The position numbers and the translations under genes are program-made. From positions 1-64,000 of the forward strand of contig NNSG01000008.1 of assembly GCA_002256485.1 (NCBI GenBank): a stretch of 64,000 nucleotides of DNA, read 5' to 3'. The stretch comes from Fidelibacterota bacterium 408169. Its GTDB lineage: Bacteria; Fidelibacterota; Marinisomatia; Marinisomatales; TCS55. Of the stretch, positions 36,819 through 45,100 are shown piece by piece. The notes beneath the pieces are model-generated. The model was not told the DNA's origin and ran no database searches. It was given only the letters and a program-made list of their open reading frames with translations. Position 1 is the stretch's first letter; the number at the start of each line of letters is the position of its first letter.

Positions 36819-37970
36819 TCAGTCCATTTTTATTCTATCCAACGTAATGGCTGAAATATCACGGATTTGAATACCGTGTTTATCTTTTACTGCTTGGTCT
36901 TTCATGGTGCAGACCAAGTGAATCTGGCATTTTGGGCAAGCTACAGCCAACACATCTGCTCCGGTGTCTTTGGCTTGCTTCAGCCGTTCCCTTTGTATGG
37001 ATTTGGATGTGGTATCACAATTCATCCAGGCGCTGACTCCGCAACATAAGGAGCCTTTACTGTTCTGTTTCATTTCTGTAAAATGATTAGATCCATTGGG
37101 TTGTAATACTTTACGTGGTTCATCATAAATTCCCAAATGGCGCCCCAATCGGCAGGGATCCTGGTATGTCAGTGCTTGCTCCGGATCCTTCAATTTCAAA
37201 TCGCCGGATTCAATCTTTTCCGCAAGAAACTGACTCATGTGTTTCAGCTTCAAATTGATGGAAAAACCGTATTTTGGATATAAATCATTAAAAGCACTCA
37301 TACACTCTGCACACGAAAACAGGATTGTTTTTGCTCCGGTGTTTTTTATGGCTTTTACATTATGTTCAGCCAACATTTTGAAATTATCCACATCGCCATT
37401 CCAAAGTAAATCATGACCGCAGCACCGTTCATCGGGTAGAAGAACAGGCGTAACTCCTAATACATTTAATAATTTTACACTGCTCTTGGCTCCATCCATA
37501 ATGTTTAAGTCAAGATCAGAAAAAAATACATCCTGATATGGAGCACACCCCACAAAATAAAGAACATCACCTTCCTCATCTGTTTCCATATCGTCGGTAA
37601 CCCATTCCAAACGGTTTTGATTTAAGTCCGGTGTTGTCATAATAGTTTGGAGCATTTCCATGGCGCCGGAATGGGAGCATTTTCCATGGAATCCGGAATC
37701 TTTGGCGCCACTCCGGACAATTTGATTCAAATCACTGTATTTAATATTGGATGGACATACAGCATCGCAGCGTTTACAGGTCAAGCAGCTCCACAAATCA
37801 TAATCCTGAAATAAAGTGTCGAAGTGTTCCCGAACTGCTTTGGTGAGCAAACTTCTGGGTGAATATTGACGATTGAATTTAGAAACAGGACAGACGCTTG
37901 TACATTTTCCGCATTCAAGGCAAGCAAAGGCATTGGTTTTTTTAATTGATTCTACTAGAGAACTGCTCAT
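36819..37970 (-). CDS. HdrD/GlpC-like Fe-S protein with two CCG domains
   Basis: Soluble fusion of an HdrC-like ferredoxin part (CLECGKCTSVCPVSKF and CLTCKRCDAVCPSN) and an HdrB-like part with two CCG domains. The first reads YFVGCAPYQD, ERCCGHD and SCAECM; the second reads YQDPCRLGRH, LCCGVSAWMNC and CPKCQIHL. 383 aa. HdrB-type CCG motifs bind the noncubane 4Fe-4S clusters that reduce disulfides. No membrane segment, so the complex is cytoplasmic. It overlaps the GltD-like gene by 4 bases. The natural disulfide or other acceptor is unknown. Confidence 0.88.
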   Translation of the reverse strand: MSSSLVESIKKTNAFACLECGKCTSVCPVSKFNRQYSPRSLLTKAVREHFDTLFQDYDLWSCLTCKRCDAVCPSNIKYSDLNQIVRSGAKDSGFHGKCSHSGAMEMLQTIMTTPDLNQNRLEWVTDDMETDEEGDVLYFVGCAPYQDVFFSDLDLNIMDGAKSSVKLLNVLGVTPVLLPDERCCGHDLLWNGDVDNFKMLAEHNVKAIKNTGAKTILFSCAECMSAFNDLYPKYGFSINLKLKHMSQFLAEKIESGDLKLKDPEQALTYQDPCRLGRHLGIYDEPRKVLQPNGSNHFTEMKQNSKGSLCCGVSAWMNCDTTSKSIQRERLKQAKDTGADVLAVACPKCQIHLVCTMKDQAVKDKHGIQIRDISAITLDRIKMD

Positions 37971-40315
37971 AGTACCTCCGCTTCTAATTCTAGTTTCCGG
38001 CTAGTGCTTTCTGGAGTATGATTGGACGGAAGCCCTTCCACAAAGTTTTTTACTTCTTCAGTGAATTTTTCAGGGTCTCCATCTTCAATTTGTGAATATC
38101 CAAATCGGTATGATTCAAATCCGAGAAGATGAATAAGCCGGCGAGTGGTTTCCACAGTCTTTTCAGCTTGATGAACACCGAAATCATAATGGCATTCGCC
38201 GGAACTGCAGCCTGTGACTAATACTCCATCAGCTCCCTTGTTTAATGCCTGAAAAACGAATGATGATTCTAGTCTACCGGTACACATGAAATGAGCAAAC
38301 AGGACATTCGTTTCCTTCGATTGGAAATCAGGAAAAGCAGTTCCGTCAATATGAGAGCCATTCCATTGGCAGCTGAATACGATGACATTTTTCTTTTTGG
38401 GATCCATGGCACTGAGCTTTTGGTCTAACCAAACTTGGTTGAAAACCCGGGGAATAATTGCACTGGGAGAACATACAGCGACGCACGTTCCACACACCCG
38501 ACAAATATCATCATCAATTTTGGCAATGGACATTTCATCCGTTTTTGGAATTAGTTGAATGGCATCAAAGTCACAAACATCTACGCAATCTCCGCACCCC
38601 CGGCATAAAGAATCGCTAACATAGGGAAATAAGGCATCCAAACGCACCGGCTCTGTCTTCTTCCCAGTAGCCATTGATCCATTCCAAGGCGAGTGGGCGG
38701 GGTCCAGTGTTTTGTAAACAGGAGGTATTCTAAATAGAGATACTTCCTGTTCGTTCGGTCGGGAAAAAAGAGCTAATTCTTTTCCACATTCCGGTACACA
38801 AATAAAACATTCACTGCAGGGTCCGCAACGGAGGCACCGGCTGGCTTCAGCAATGGCAGTAGCTTCGTCAAATCCATATTCCACTTCATCAAAATTATTT
38901 TTTCTCTTTGGAATATCAATCATGGGCATTGGGGCGCGTTGAGAATGTTTCTGAAGATTTTTATCAACTTTGAATTCCCATTCTTTTGGAACACCGGTTT
39001 CAAATTCCTGCTGTAACGGTTCCTTATTGAGATATCGATAAATAGACCGGGAGGCAACATGTCCCTGGGCAATGGAATCAATGACAGTGCTGGGTCCCAA
39101 CACGGCATCACCACCTGAAAATACACCTGGAATATTTGTTGCCAGGGTTTTTTCATCTACAGCAAATGTGTTCCATTTGGTGATATTTATCTCATGATCT
39201 TTTCCAAGAAATTCCAAGTCCGGTTCCTGGCTAATTGCAGAAATAATTGTATCTGCATCCACAGTGAATTCTGATCCTTTTATAGGAACAGGCCGCCTTC
39301 TTCCGCTAGAATCCGGTTTTCCCAATTTTGCCTGGAGACATTCCATGCCTGAAACGTTCCCTTTTTTTCCAATGATTTTATTGGGAATAGCAAGGAAATG
39401 AAATTGTATCCCCTCATTTTCCGCTTCTTCAATCTCCGCTGCATTGGCCGGCATTTCCTTTCGAGACCGCCTGTAAACAACGTGGACTTTATCCGTATTT
39501 AACCGCATGGCAGTCCGGGCAGAATCAATGGCAGAATTTCCACCGCCGATGACAATCACTTTTTTACCCAAATCTGGTGCTGAAGCAAAGTTTGCCTGAT
39601 TTAGAAAATCAACACAATCAATGATTCCCTTATATTGAGTTTCACCGGGAATATTCAATTTTTTCCCCTTGTGGGCACCCACTGCAATGAAAACAGCGTC
39701 GAAACCATATTTCAACAGATTTTGGATTGCATCCTTACCTTTAATTTTATTATTTGTTTTAATTTTTACACCTAATGCCTTTATGGCATCAATTTCCATT
39801 TTTAATATATTTCTGGGCAGACGAAAAGACGGTATACCGGCAATGAGCATTCCTCCGGGTTTTTTAAGCGCTTCAAAAATAGTAACGCCATATCCACGTC
39901 GTATCAAATCGTTGGCAGCCGTCAGCCCTGCCGGTCCGGAACCGATAATGGCAATTTTTTCTTTCTGTGTTTGTTTTATTTTTTTTGGTTTCGTTCCGGG
40001 ATGGCTCAATTCATAGTCCGCCACGAATCGTTTCAACCAGCAGATAGCCACAGGAGAATCAATTTCGTTTCGGGTACAAAATTCTTCGCAGGGATGAGTA
40101 CAAATTCTGCCGCAAATTCCCGGAAGAGGATTCTGTTCTCGGACCACATCCAATGCTTCCTGGAAACGCCCGGAGGAAATTAGGGACACATAGGATTTTA
40201 CATTTACTCCTGCAGGACACGCCAAGGTACAGGGAGATGGATCGGTGATTCCCAACCGATAGGATTGATCTTGTTGATGTTGAAACGTAAATGTAGTTGG
40301 TTTAGAACTTTTCAT
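37967..40315 (-). CDS. GltD-like NAD(P)H oxidoreductase fused to ferredoxin and MvhD-like domains
   Basis: Electron-input subunit of 782 aa. The N-terminal Fe-S part (PCTLACPAGVNVKSY, GICGRICTHPCEEFC) and FAD fold (IAIIGSGPAGLTAANDL), then an NAD(P)H fold (VIVIGGGNSAIDSARTAMRL with VVYRRSRKEMPA), match glutamate synthase small-chain/NfnB-type proteins. Ferredoxin motifs follow (CLRCGPCSEC, CRGCGDCVDVC, CRVCGTCVAVC). The C-terminal 150 residues are MvhD-like (VIVFSCQWNGSH, MCTGRLESSFV, GCSSGECHYDFG). The RRSR motif suggests NADPH. It could feed HdrA in place of a hydrogenase. It overlaps the HdrD-like gene. Confidence 0.88.
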   Translation of the reverse strand: MKSSKPTTFTFQHQQDQSYRLGITDPSPCTLACPAGVNVKSYVSLISSGRFQEALDVVREQNPLPGICGRICTHPCEEFCTRNEIDSPVAICWLKRFVADYELSHPGTKPKKIKQTQKEKIAIIGSGPAGLTAANDLIRRGYGVTIFEALKKPGGMLIAGIPSFRLPRNILKMEIDAIKALGVKIKTNNKIKGKDAIQNLLKYGFDAVFIAVGAHKGKKLNIPGETQYKGIIDCVDFLNQANFASAPDLGKKVIVIGGGNSAIDSARTAMRLNTDKVHVVYRRSRKEMPANAAEIEEAENEGIQFHFLAIPNKIIGKKGNVSGMECLQAKLGKPDSSGRRRPVPIKGSEFTVDADTIISAISQEPDLEFLGKDHEINITKWNTFAVDEKTLATNIPGVFSGGDAVLGPSTVIDSIAQGHVASRSIYRYLNKEPLQQEFETGVPKEWEFKVDKNLQKHSQRAPMPMIDIPKRKNNFDEVEYGFDEATAIAEASRCLRCGPCSECFICVPECGKELALFSRPNEQEVSLFRIPPVYKTLDPAHSPWNGSMATGKKTEPVRLDALFPYVSDSLCRGCGDCVDVCDFDAIQLIPKTDEMSIAKIDDDICRVCGTCVAVCSPSAIIPRVFNQVWLDQKLSAMDPKKKNVIVFSCQWNGSHIDGTAFPDFQSKETNVLFAHFMCTGRLESSFVFQALNKGADGVLVTGCSSGECHYDFGVHQAEKTVETTRRLIHLLGFESYRFGYSQIEDGDPEKFTEEVKNFVEGLPSNHTPESTSRKLELEAEVL

Positions 40316-40328
40316 ATTTTGTATTGAT

Positions 40329-40376
40329 TATTGGGTATTGATTCAAATAACCTTTCAAAGGTTTCAATACCCAATA
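40329..40376. repeat. Long inverted repeat in the Kor-Hdr gap
   Basis: Perfect 13-bp arms (TATTGGGTATTGA, 40329-40341; complement 40364-40376) enclose a second hairpin, AACCTTTCAAAGGTT. A related motif (AACCTTTACAAGGTT) recurs about 35 bases on. It lies in the roughly 200-base gap between korC and the GltD-like gene and could be an attenuator, processing site or extragenic repeat. Confidence 0.6.
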
Positions 40377-40516
40377 CCAACCGTTGAACTCGGTGTGGAA
40401 AAACCTTTACAAGGTTAGGTGGATGAGTATTGTTTGAAATAATGAATGAATGCAAGGTTGAATGGATAACTGCCACATTTTCTCTAACCTCTGACTGCAC
40501 TTTTTCATTCATTTTA

Positions 40517-41059
40517 TTAATTTTTTTCAAGTGTTTCAGCACCGTATTGAAATCCTTTATCAAATGCTTCGATATTGATATCAATAAATCGTTCCGGGAC
40601 AGAACCGGGCAACGCTTTTTTCATCGCTTCAGAATTCACAATTTTTGTTATAGCTGTGAAAAATCCAACCATAACCACATTTGCAAATATACGGTTACCC
40701 ATTTCTTCAGCGATACGAGTAGATGGGATGCTATGCATAGTTACATCTTTACGGATTTTATGTGGCTTTACAAGATCAGTGTCTGTAAGGAGAGTACCGT
40801 TGGGAGCTAAATCATCCAGAAATTTTTCGTATGCTTCTTGAGACATACTTACCAAAATCTCCGGACGAACAATATAGGGATAGAGAATTGGTTCTTCATC
40901 GATGACCAATTGCGCTGAACAAGCGCCGCCTCTTGCTTCCGGTCCGAAGCTCTGTGTTAAAGTAGCGAATTTGTCATCAAAAAGTGATGCCGCTTTTCCG
41001 ATCAACGTTCCTGATTTAATAATTCCTTGACCTCCGAATCCTGAAAATTTAATGTCCAT
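40517..41059 (-). CDS. korC: 2-oxoacid:ferredoxin oxidoreductase, gamma subunit
   Basis: Gamma subunit of a four-subunit 2-oxoglutarate-type oxidoreductase. Typical family features are DIKFSGFGGQGIIKSGTLIGKA, LTQSFGPEARGGACSAQLV and VSMSQEAYEKF. The ATG at 41059 (MDIKFSG) gives 180 aa. The frame extends upstream to 41092, but that part overlaps korB and is not conserved. It overlaps korB by 11 bases. It is the last kor gene before the Hdr-related genes. Confidence 0.93.
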   Translation of the reverse strand: MDIKFSGFGGQGIIKSGTLIGKAASLFDDKFATLTQSFGPEARGGACSAQLVIDEEPILYPYIVRPEILVSMSQEAYEKFLDDLAPNGTLLTDTDLVKPHKIRKDVTMHSIPSTRIAEEMGNRIFANVVMVGFFTAITKIVNSEAMKKALPGSVPERFIDINIEAFDKGFQYGAETLEKN

Positions 41060-41963
41060 TATTTGGCCTCCTGTAAGGTACGTACTGGTCACCCAGTTTC
41101 TTATTTAAAAATGTATCCCGTGCTTCAGTGAACGTCGGTTTATCCTTATCAACAAATTTCCCAACAATGATTTTCTTTTGATATTCTATATCCACTTCCC
41201 GGGTATCCGCACCGTGCTGAATAGTCGCACTATCGTGATAGAATTTCATTGTGTCCAAACCGGTACCCAGCCTGTTTCTCCGGGCATAAAGAGTGGGGCA
41301 GGGAGAAATAATTTCGATAAATGAGAAACCCGGTTTTTGCAATGCTTCAGAAATAGCATTGGTCAATCTACGGATGTGTAGGGCCGTCCATCGTGCCACA
41401 TAAACGGCGCCGCTGGATTCAGCTAAAAAGGGCAGGTTAAATGGATATTCATAACAACCATAGGGAGTGGTGGAAGCGTTGGCTTCTAAGGGTGTGGTGG
41501 GTCCAGCTTGACCACCGGTCATAGCATAGTTAAAATTGTTGATGCAAATGATATTCAGGTCAATATTTCGTCTGGCAGAGTGGATGAAATGATTCCCACC
41601 GATGGCTGCAATATCACCATCACCGCTGATGACAGACACCTTTAATTCGGGATTTCCCAATGCCAATCCTGTGGCAAATGGAAGGGCCCGTCCGTGGGTG
41701 CTATGGAAGCTGTCTAACCTCAAGTATCCAGCAGCACGGCCGGAACATCCGATTCCTGACACCACAGCTACTTTTTCCGGATCTAATCCTGATTTTTGAA
41801 GTCCACTTATGTAGGCTGTCACAATCGTTCCAATCCCGCAGGAAGAACACCAAATATGGGGAAAACGTTCCGAACGAATATAGGATTCCAAGGGATGTTT
41901 AAGATTTTCTTTTGGCTCCGGAATTGTTAATGTATCTGTGTAATCTGTAGTGGGTTCACTCAT
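41049..41963 (-). CDS. korB: 2-oxoacid:ferredoxin oxidoreductase, beta subunit (TPP-binding)
   Basis: Carries thiamine diphosphate and an Fe-S cluster: IWCSSCGIGTIVTAYI, the VSGIGCSGRAAGYL segment, the THGRALPFATGLALGNP block, the TPP/Mg motif SGDGDIAAIGGNH, and INNFNYAMTGGQ. 304 aa. It overlaps korA by 4 bases. Oxidises 2-oxoacids with CoA and passes electrons to ferredoxin. Confidence 0.95.
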   Translation of the reverse strand: MSEPTTDYTDTLTIPEPKENLKHPLESYIRSERFPHIWCSSCGIGTIVTAYISGLQKSGLDPEKVAVVSGIGCSGRAAGYLRLDSFHSTHGRALPFATGLALGNPELKVSVISGDGDIAAIGGNHFIHSARRNIDLNIICINNFNYAMTGGQAGPTTPLEANASTTPYGCYEYPFNLPFLAESSGAVYVARWTALHIRRLTNAISEALQKPGFSFIEIISPCPTLYARRNRLGTGLDTMKFYHDSATIQHGADTREVDIEYQKKIIVGKFVDKDKPTFTEARDTFLNKKLGDQYVPYRRPNNGH

Positions 41964-43120
41964 TTGATACTCTCCTCGATGGCATTTAATATATCTATTG
42001 GATCATGGACCCAGCCTCCTGCGTGGGGAACGAGAATTGTTTTAGCTTCTCCGTTGGCACAGCGTTCTACTTCCAAAACAATCTGCCCCAAGTTGATTTC
42101 CGGAACCACAAATGCCTTCACGGATTTTGCCAGTTCACGAATTCGGCTTTCGGGGAAAGGCCAAACGGTTACCAACCTTATTGTTCCAACTTTTAAGCCT
42201 TTCTCTCTGGCTGATTCCACAGCCTTCATGGCAACCCTGGAAGAAATTCCATACGAAACGACTACAACATCCGCGCCTTCTACTTGATTTTCTTCAATGA
42301 TCCGAATTTTTTCTTCATTTTTTAGAATTTTATTTACCAGATGTGTTACGTTTTTCTCTTGGGCTTCCGCATTAATCACAGGATAACCCCGTTCGTCGTG
42401 GGTCAAACCGGTAATGTGGATAAAATAACCGTCTCCTGCTTTCACCAGAGGAGCCACAGAATCTGCTCCATTAAATTTGAAAGGACGATAATCTTCTTTT
42501 TTCCCTTTATAAAATTTTCTGGGTGTAACGTCAATTTTATCTGCATTGGGGATAACGACTTTTTCAGTCATATGACCTACACATTCATCCATCATAAATA
42601 AAACAGGGACACGCCATTCTTCAGAAAGATTAAATGCTTTTACAGTTAAATCGAAACATTCCTGTGGAGAATTAGGTGATAATGCAATTATTTCATAATC
42701 CCCGTGAGAACCCCAGCGAGCTTGCATCATATCCGCTTGTCCGGTGAGTGTGGGTAGCCCTGTAGATGGGCCGCCTCTTTGTACGTTTACAACTACACAA
42801 GGTACTTCCATCATTGCTGCTAAACCCAAATTTTCCATCATCAGTGAAAAACCGGGGCCGGATGTAACAGTCATGGATTTTGCTCCTGCCCAGACAGCCC
42901 CAGATACTGCAGCCATGGATGCCAACTCATCTTCCATCTGGATAAACACGCCACCCACTTTCGGAAACCGTTCTGCCATACGTTCTGCTACTTCAGTAGA
43001 CGGTGTAATGGGATATCCCGCCAGAAATCTGCATCCACCTGCAATGGCGCCTTCCGCACAGGCATGGTCTCCATCCAAATAATAACTTCCCGTTGCGACA
43101 CCGATTGGATCAGCTTTCAT
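41960..43120 (-). CDS. korA: 2-oxoacid:ferredoxin oxidoreductase, alpha subunit
   Basis: Alpha subunit with the pyrimidine-binding and transketolase-C-like parts: GCRFLAGYPITPSTEVAERM, EDELASMAAVSGAVWAGAK, TSGPGFSLMMENLGLA and VVNVQRGGPSTGLPT. 386 aa. The 2-oxoglutarate preference (Kor rather than Por) is suggested by the YPITPSTEVAE pattern and by the separate subunits, but is not proven. It overlaps the ferredoxin gene by 11 bases. Confidence 0.94.
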   Translation of the reverse strand: MKADPIGVATGSYYLDGDHACAEGAIAGGCRFLAGYPITPSTEVAERMAERFPKVGGVFIQMEDELASMAAVSGAVWAGAKSMTVTSGPGFSLMMENLGLAAMMEVPCVVVNVQRGGPSTGLPTLTGQADMMQARWGSHGDYEIIALSPNSPQECFDLTVKAFNLSEEWRVPVLFMMDECVGHMTEKVVIPNADKIDVTPRKFYKGKKEDYRPFKFNGADSVAPLVKAGDGYFIHITGLTHDERGYPVINAEAQEKNVTHLVNKILKNEEKIRIIEENQVEGADVVVVSYGISSRVAMKAVESAREKGLKVGTIRLVTVWPFPESRIRELAKSVKAFVVPEINLGQIVLEVERCANGEAKTILVPHAGGWVHDPIDILNAIEESIK

Positions 43121-43421
43121 GGTTTTCTCCTTTTCTCAACACTTGATCAGGTTCGGGGGGTTTTTCTTCACCTTCTAAACAATAAATAGAAAATTCCGGA
43201 CATATCATTTCACAAAGATTACAGTTTACACAGGCACCTTGCTTTAACACCTGGGGATAATGATACCCTTTGCGATTAAAATCTGTGGACATTTCAAGAA
43301 CATCCCTAGGGCAGTACTCTACACAAAAATTGCAGCCTTTGCATCGTTCTGTGATGATATGAATGTCACCTTTTGGTATTTTAACATTTTGAATGTCAAG
43401 TGGAACTCGCCAATAGCTCAT
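43110..43421 (-). CDS. korD: 2-oxoacid:ferredoxin oxidoreductase, delta (2x4Fe-4S ferredoxin) subunit
   Basis: A 103-residue ferredoxin with two motifs: ERCKGCNFCVEYCPRDV and GACVNCNLCEMICPEFSI. It begins MSYWRVPLDIQNVKI. Together with korABC it makes a four-subunit enzyme. It is downstream of the small Cys protein at 43447 and overlaps korA by 11 bases. Confidence 0.93.
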   Translation of the reverse strand: MSYWRVPLDIQNVKIPKGDIHIITERCKGCNFCVEYCPRDVLEMSTDFNRKGYHYPQVLKQGACVNCNLCEMICPEFSIYCLEGEEKPPEPDQVLRKGENHES

Positions 43422-43446
43422 AATGAATTATCCTTTATAGAGTTTG

Positions 43447-43716
43447 TTAGTCAACGAACTGTTTACCCGTTTCCTTCTTTACCAGTTTATAAAAGTTGCA
43501 CAGAGTACAGTCTTTGATTTTAGCTGCATGTGAGCAGCGAAGATCACTTATGGGAAAAGTGCCTACGATTTCCCAACAATAACGTCCACCATTAAATCCA
43601 TCGTTTATTTTATTGAAAGCAGTGTATGTCACTACCGGACAAACTCCACATTCATCTACTTTTTTTCCTCCAAGTTCTCGCCCGCATTTCATATAATCCC
43701 AACAGTTAATATTCAT
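43447..43716 (-). CDS. Small Cys-rich protein (NCWDYMKCGRE motif)
   Basis: An 89-residue protein with eight cysteines. It starts MNINCWDYMKCGRELGGKK, a motif found in small bacterial 'two-CW' proteins, where it appears alone or fused to sensor domains. It repeats as GGRYCWEIVGTF and ends with CTLCNFYKLVKKETG. It is first in the kor run, 25 bases before korD. A metal- or Fe-S-binding sensor role is a guess. Confidence 0.7.
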   Translation of the reverse strand: MNINCWDYMKCGRELGGKKVDECGVCPVVTYTAFNKINDGFNGGRYCWEIVGTFPISDLRCSHAAKIKDCTLCNFYKLVKKETGKQFVD

Positions 43717-44024
43717 TGTAACTCCTTGCTTATATTAATCCCAGCTTTTTGATGTATAGGGGAAATAAGTGATAATAGAGTGGGTTCAGGATTCCTACGG
43801 GTTGTTAACCGGGATCGGTTAGGGAAAAGATTGATAGTAGAATAATTCATCCTACGATATATCAGCTTTCATATTGTGCAATTATAAAATTGCATTAATA
43901 AAAAGGATTTAAGACCTTGATATCCTATATAGTAATTCTAACACAATATTAGCTATATTTTCAAGTACAAAAAAACTGTTAAAGCTTATATGAACTTTTG
44001 GTATGAAAAAAGTATATGTACAGT
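43717..44024. other. 308-base gap with a palindrome, probable promoter region
   Basis: No gene seen. An inverted repeat (TGCAATT, ATAA, AATTGCA) lies at 43877-43894, and the region is A+T-rich with several TATA-like hexamers. It lies upstream of the kor-hdr run, which is transcribed leftwards, and downstream of selD. The palindrome could be an operator for that run; nothing further supports this. Confidence 0.4.
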
Positions 44025-45072
44025 CTAATAAAGAGAAATGAATGTATCAGTAATATTGGTGATATGTCCAATTTTAACAGCAGGAAATGGTGCGGAAATA
44101 TTTATAATCTCCAAATATTTTTTGGCTTCTTCATTTGGTAGAGCAATTAAAAGTCCTCCGGATGTTTGTGCATCGGCTGCTAACAGTTGGTCTATGTCAG
44201 ATAGTGAATTTTGAAAGTGAACATATTCATTTACAAAATCCAGATTTCGCTTTGTTCCTCCGGGGAAAACTCCACTTTCAGCCAATTCGCGAACACCTGG
44301 TAAATAGGGCAATGAACTAAAATCAACATTAGCTGAAACATTACTGGCACGGCACATTTCCAATAAATGCCCCAAAAGACCATAACCGGTAACGTCTGTT
44401 GTTGCATGAACATCCAAACCATTCATTGCTTCTGCCGCTGCATTATTGAGTGTAGACATGGATAACACAGCCGCATCAATCTGATCTGAATCAGCTTTCC
44501 CTTTTTTAATGGCAGTGGCAATAATACCTGTACCAAGTGGTTTTGTTAAGATTAATGCATCGCCGGGTCGAGCTCCATTATTTTTTACTAGATTTTGTTC
44601 ATCAACTTCACCGGTGACGACTAATCCATATTTGGGTTCTTTGTCATCAATCGAGTGTCCGCCCACAATAGTAATTCCAGCTTCGCGGGCTTTGTCGGCA
44701 CCCCCTTGGAGAATTTCTGTCAAGATTGTTTTAGGCAAATCATTTATGGGAAACGCAACAATATTCAATGCGAAAAGGGGAGTGCCGCCCATTGCATAAA
44801 TATCAGAAAGAGAATTGGCGGCTGCGATTTGTCCGAATTGATAAGGATTATCCACAATAGGTGTAAAAAAATCGACTGTTTGAACAATTAATCTATCACC
44901 GTCCAGACGTACGACTGCAGCATCGTCTGCCCCATCAAAGCCGACGAGAACACGGTCATCATTTGCCAAGTTGAGTTGACCCAGAACCTGAGCCAGGTCT
45001 TTCGGACCTATTTTACACGCTCAACCGCTGCCGTGAGACAGGGTAGATAATCTTATTTGTTCTTTAGTCATA
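44025..45072 (-). CDS. selD: Selenide, water dikinase (selenophosphate synthetase) with in-frame UGA
   Basis: Makes selenophosphate, the selenium donor for selenocysteine. The body from 44969 shows LVGFDGADDAAVV, VDFFTPIVDNPYQFGQIAAANSLSDIYAMGG in its family blocks, VVGGHSIDD-like GGHSI, and TTDVTGYGLLGHL. Reading upstream in the same frame gives IRLSTLSHGSG-UGA-ACKIGPKDL. SelD has Cys or Sec exactly at this UGA (45023-45021). The only ATG (45072, MTKE) is one base out of frame with this; removing one A would give MTKEQIRLS, as expected. So there is a one-base error or a real frameshift near 45060. Confidence 0.85.
44995..45009 (-). promoter_or_regulatory. Possible SECIS hairpin in selD
   Basis: AGGTC and GACCT pair around a CGAAA loop, starting 11 bases after the UGA (loop at 16). 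An overlapping alternative (ACCTG/CAGGT around GCT) follows. Neither loop has the GGU seen in hdrA, so this is weaker. Confidence 0.35.
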
Positions 45073-45100
45073 GAATTTTTTTAGAAACTGTGTAAAAGTA

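Noticed and set aside
40312-40584. 90-residue frame on the minus strand between korC and the GltD-like gene
   Set aside because: It overlaps the end of korC and the inverted repeat, has no recognisable domain, and its sequence is better explained as repeat DNA.
44025-44969. selD starting at TTG 44969
   Set aside because: This would remove the catalytic segment and glycine-rich loop seen just upstream in the same frame.
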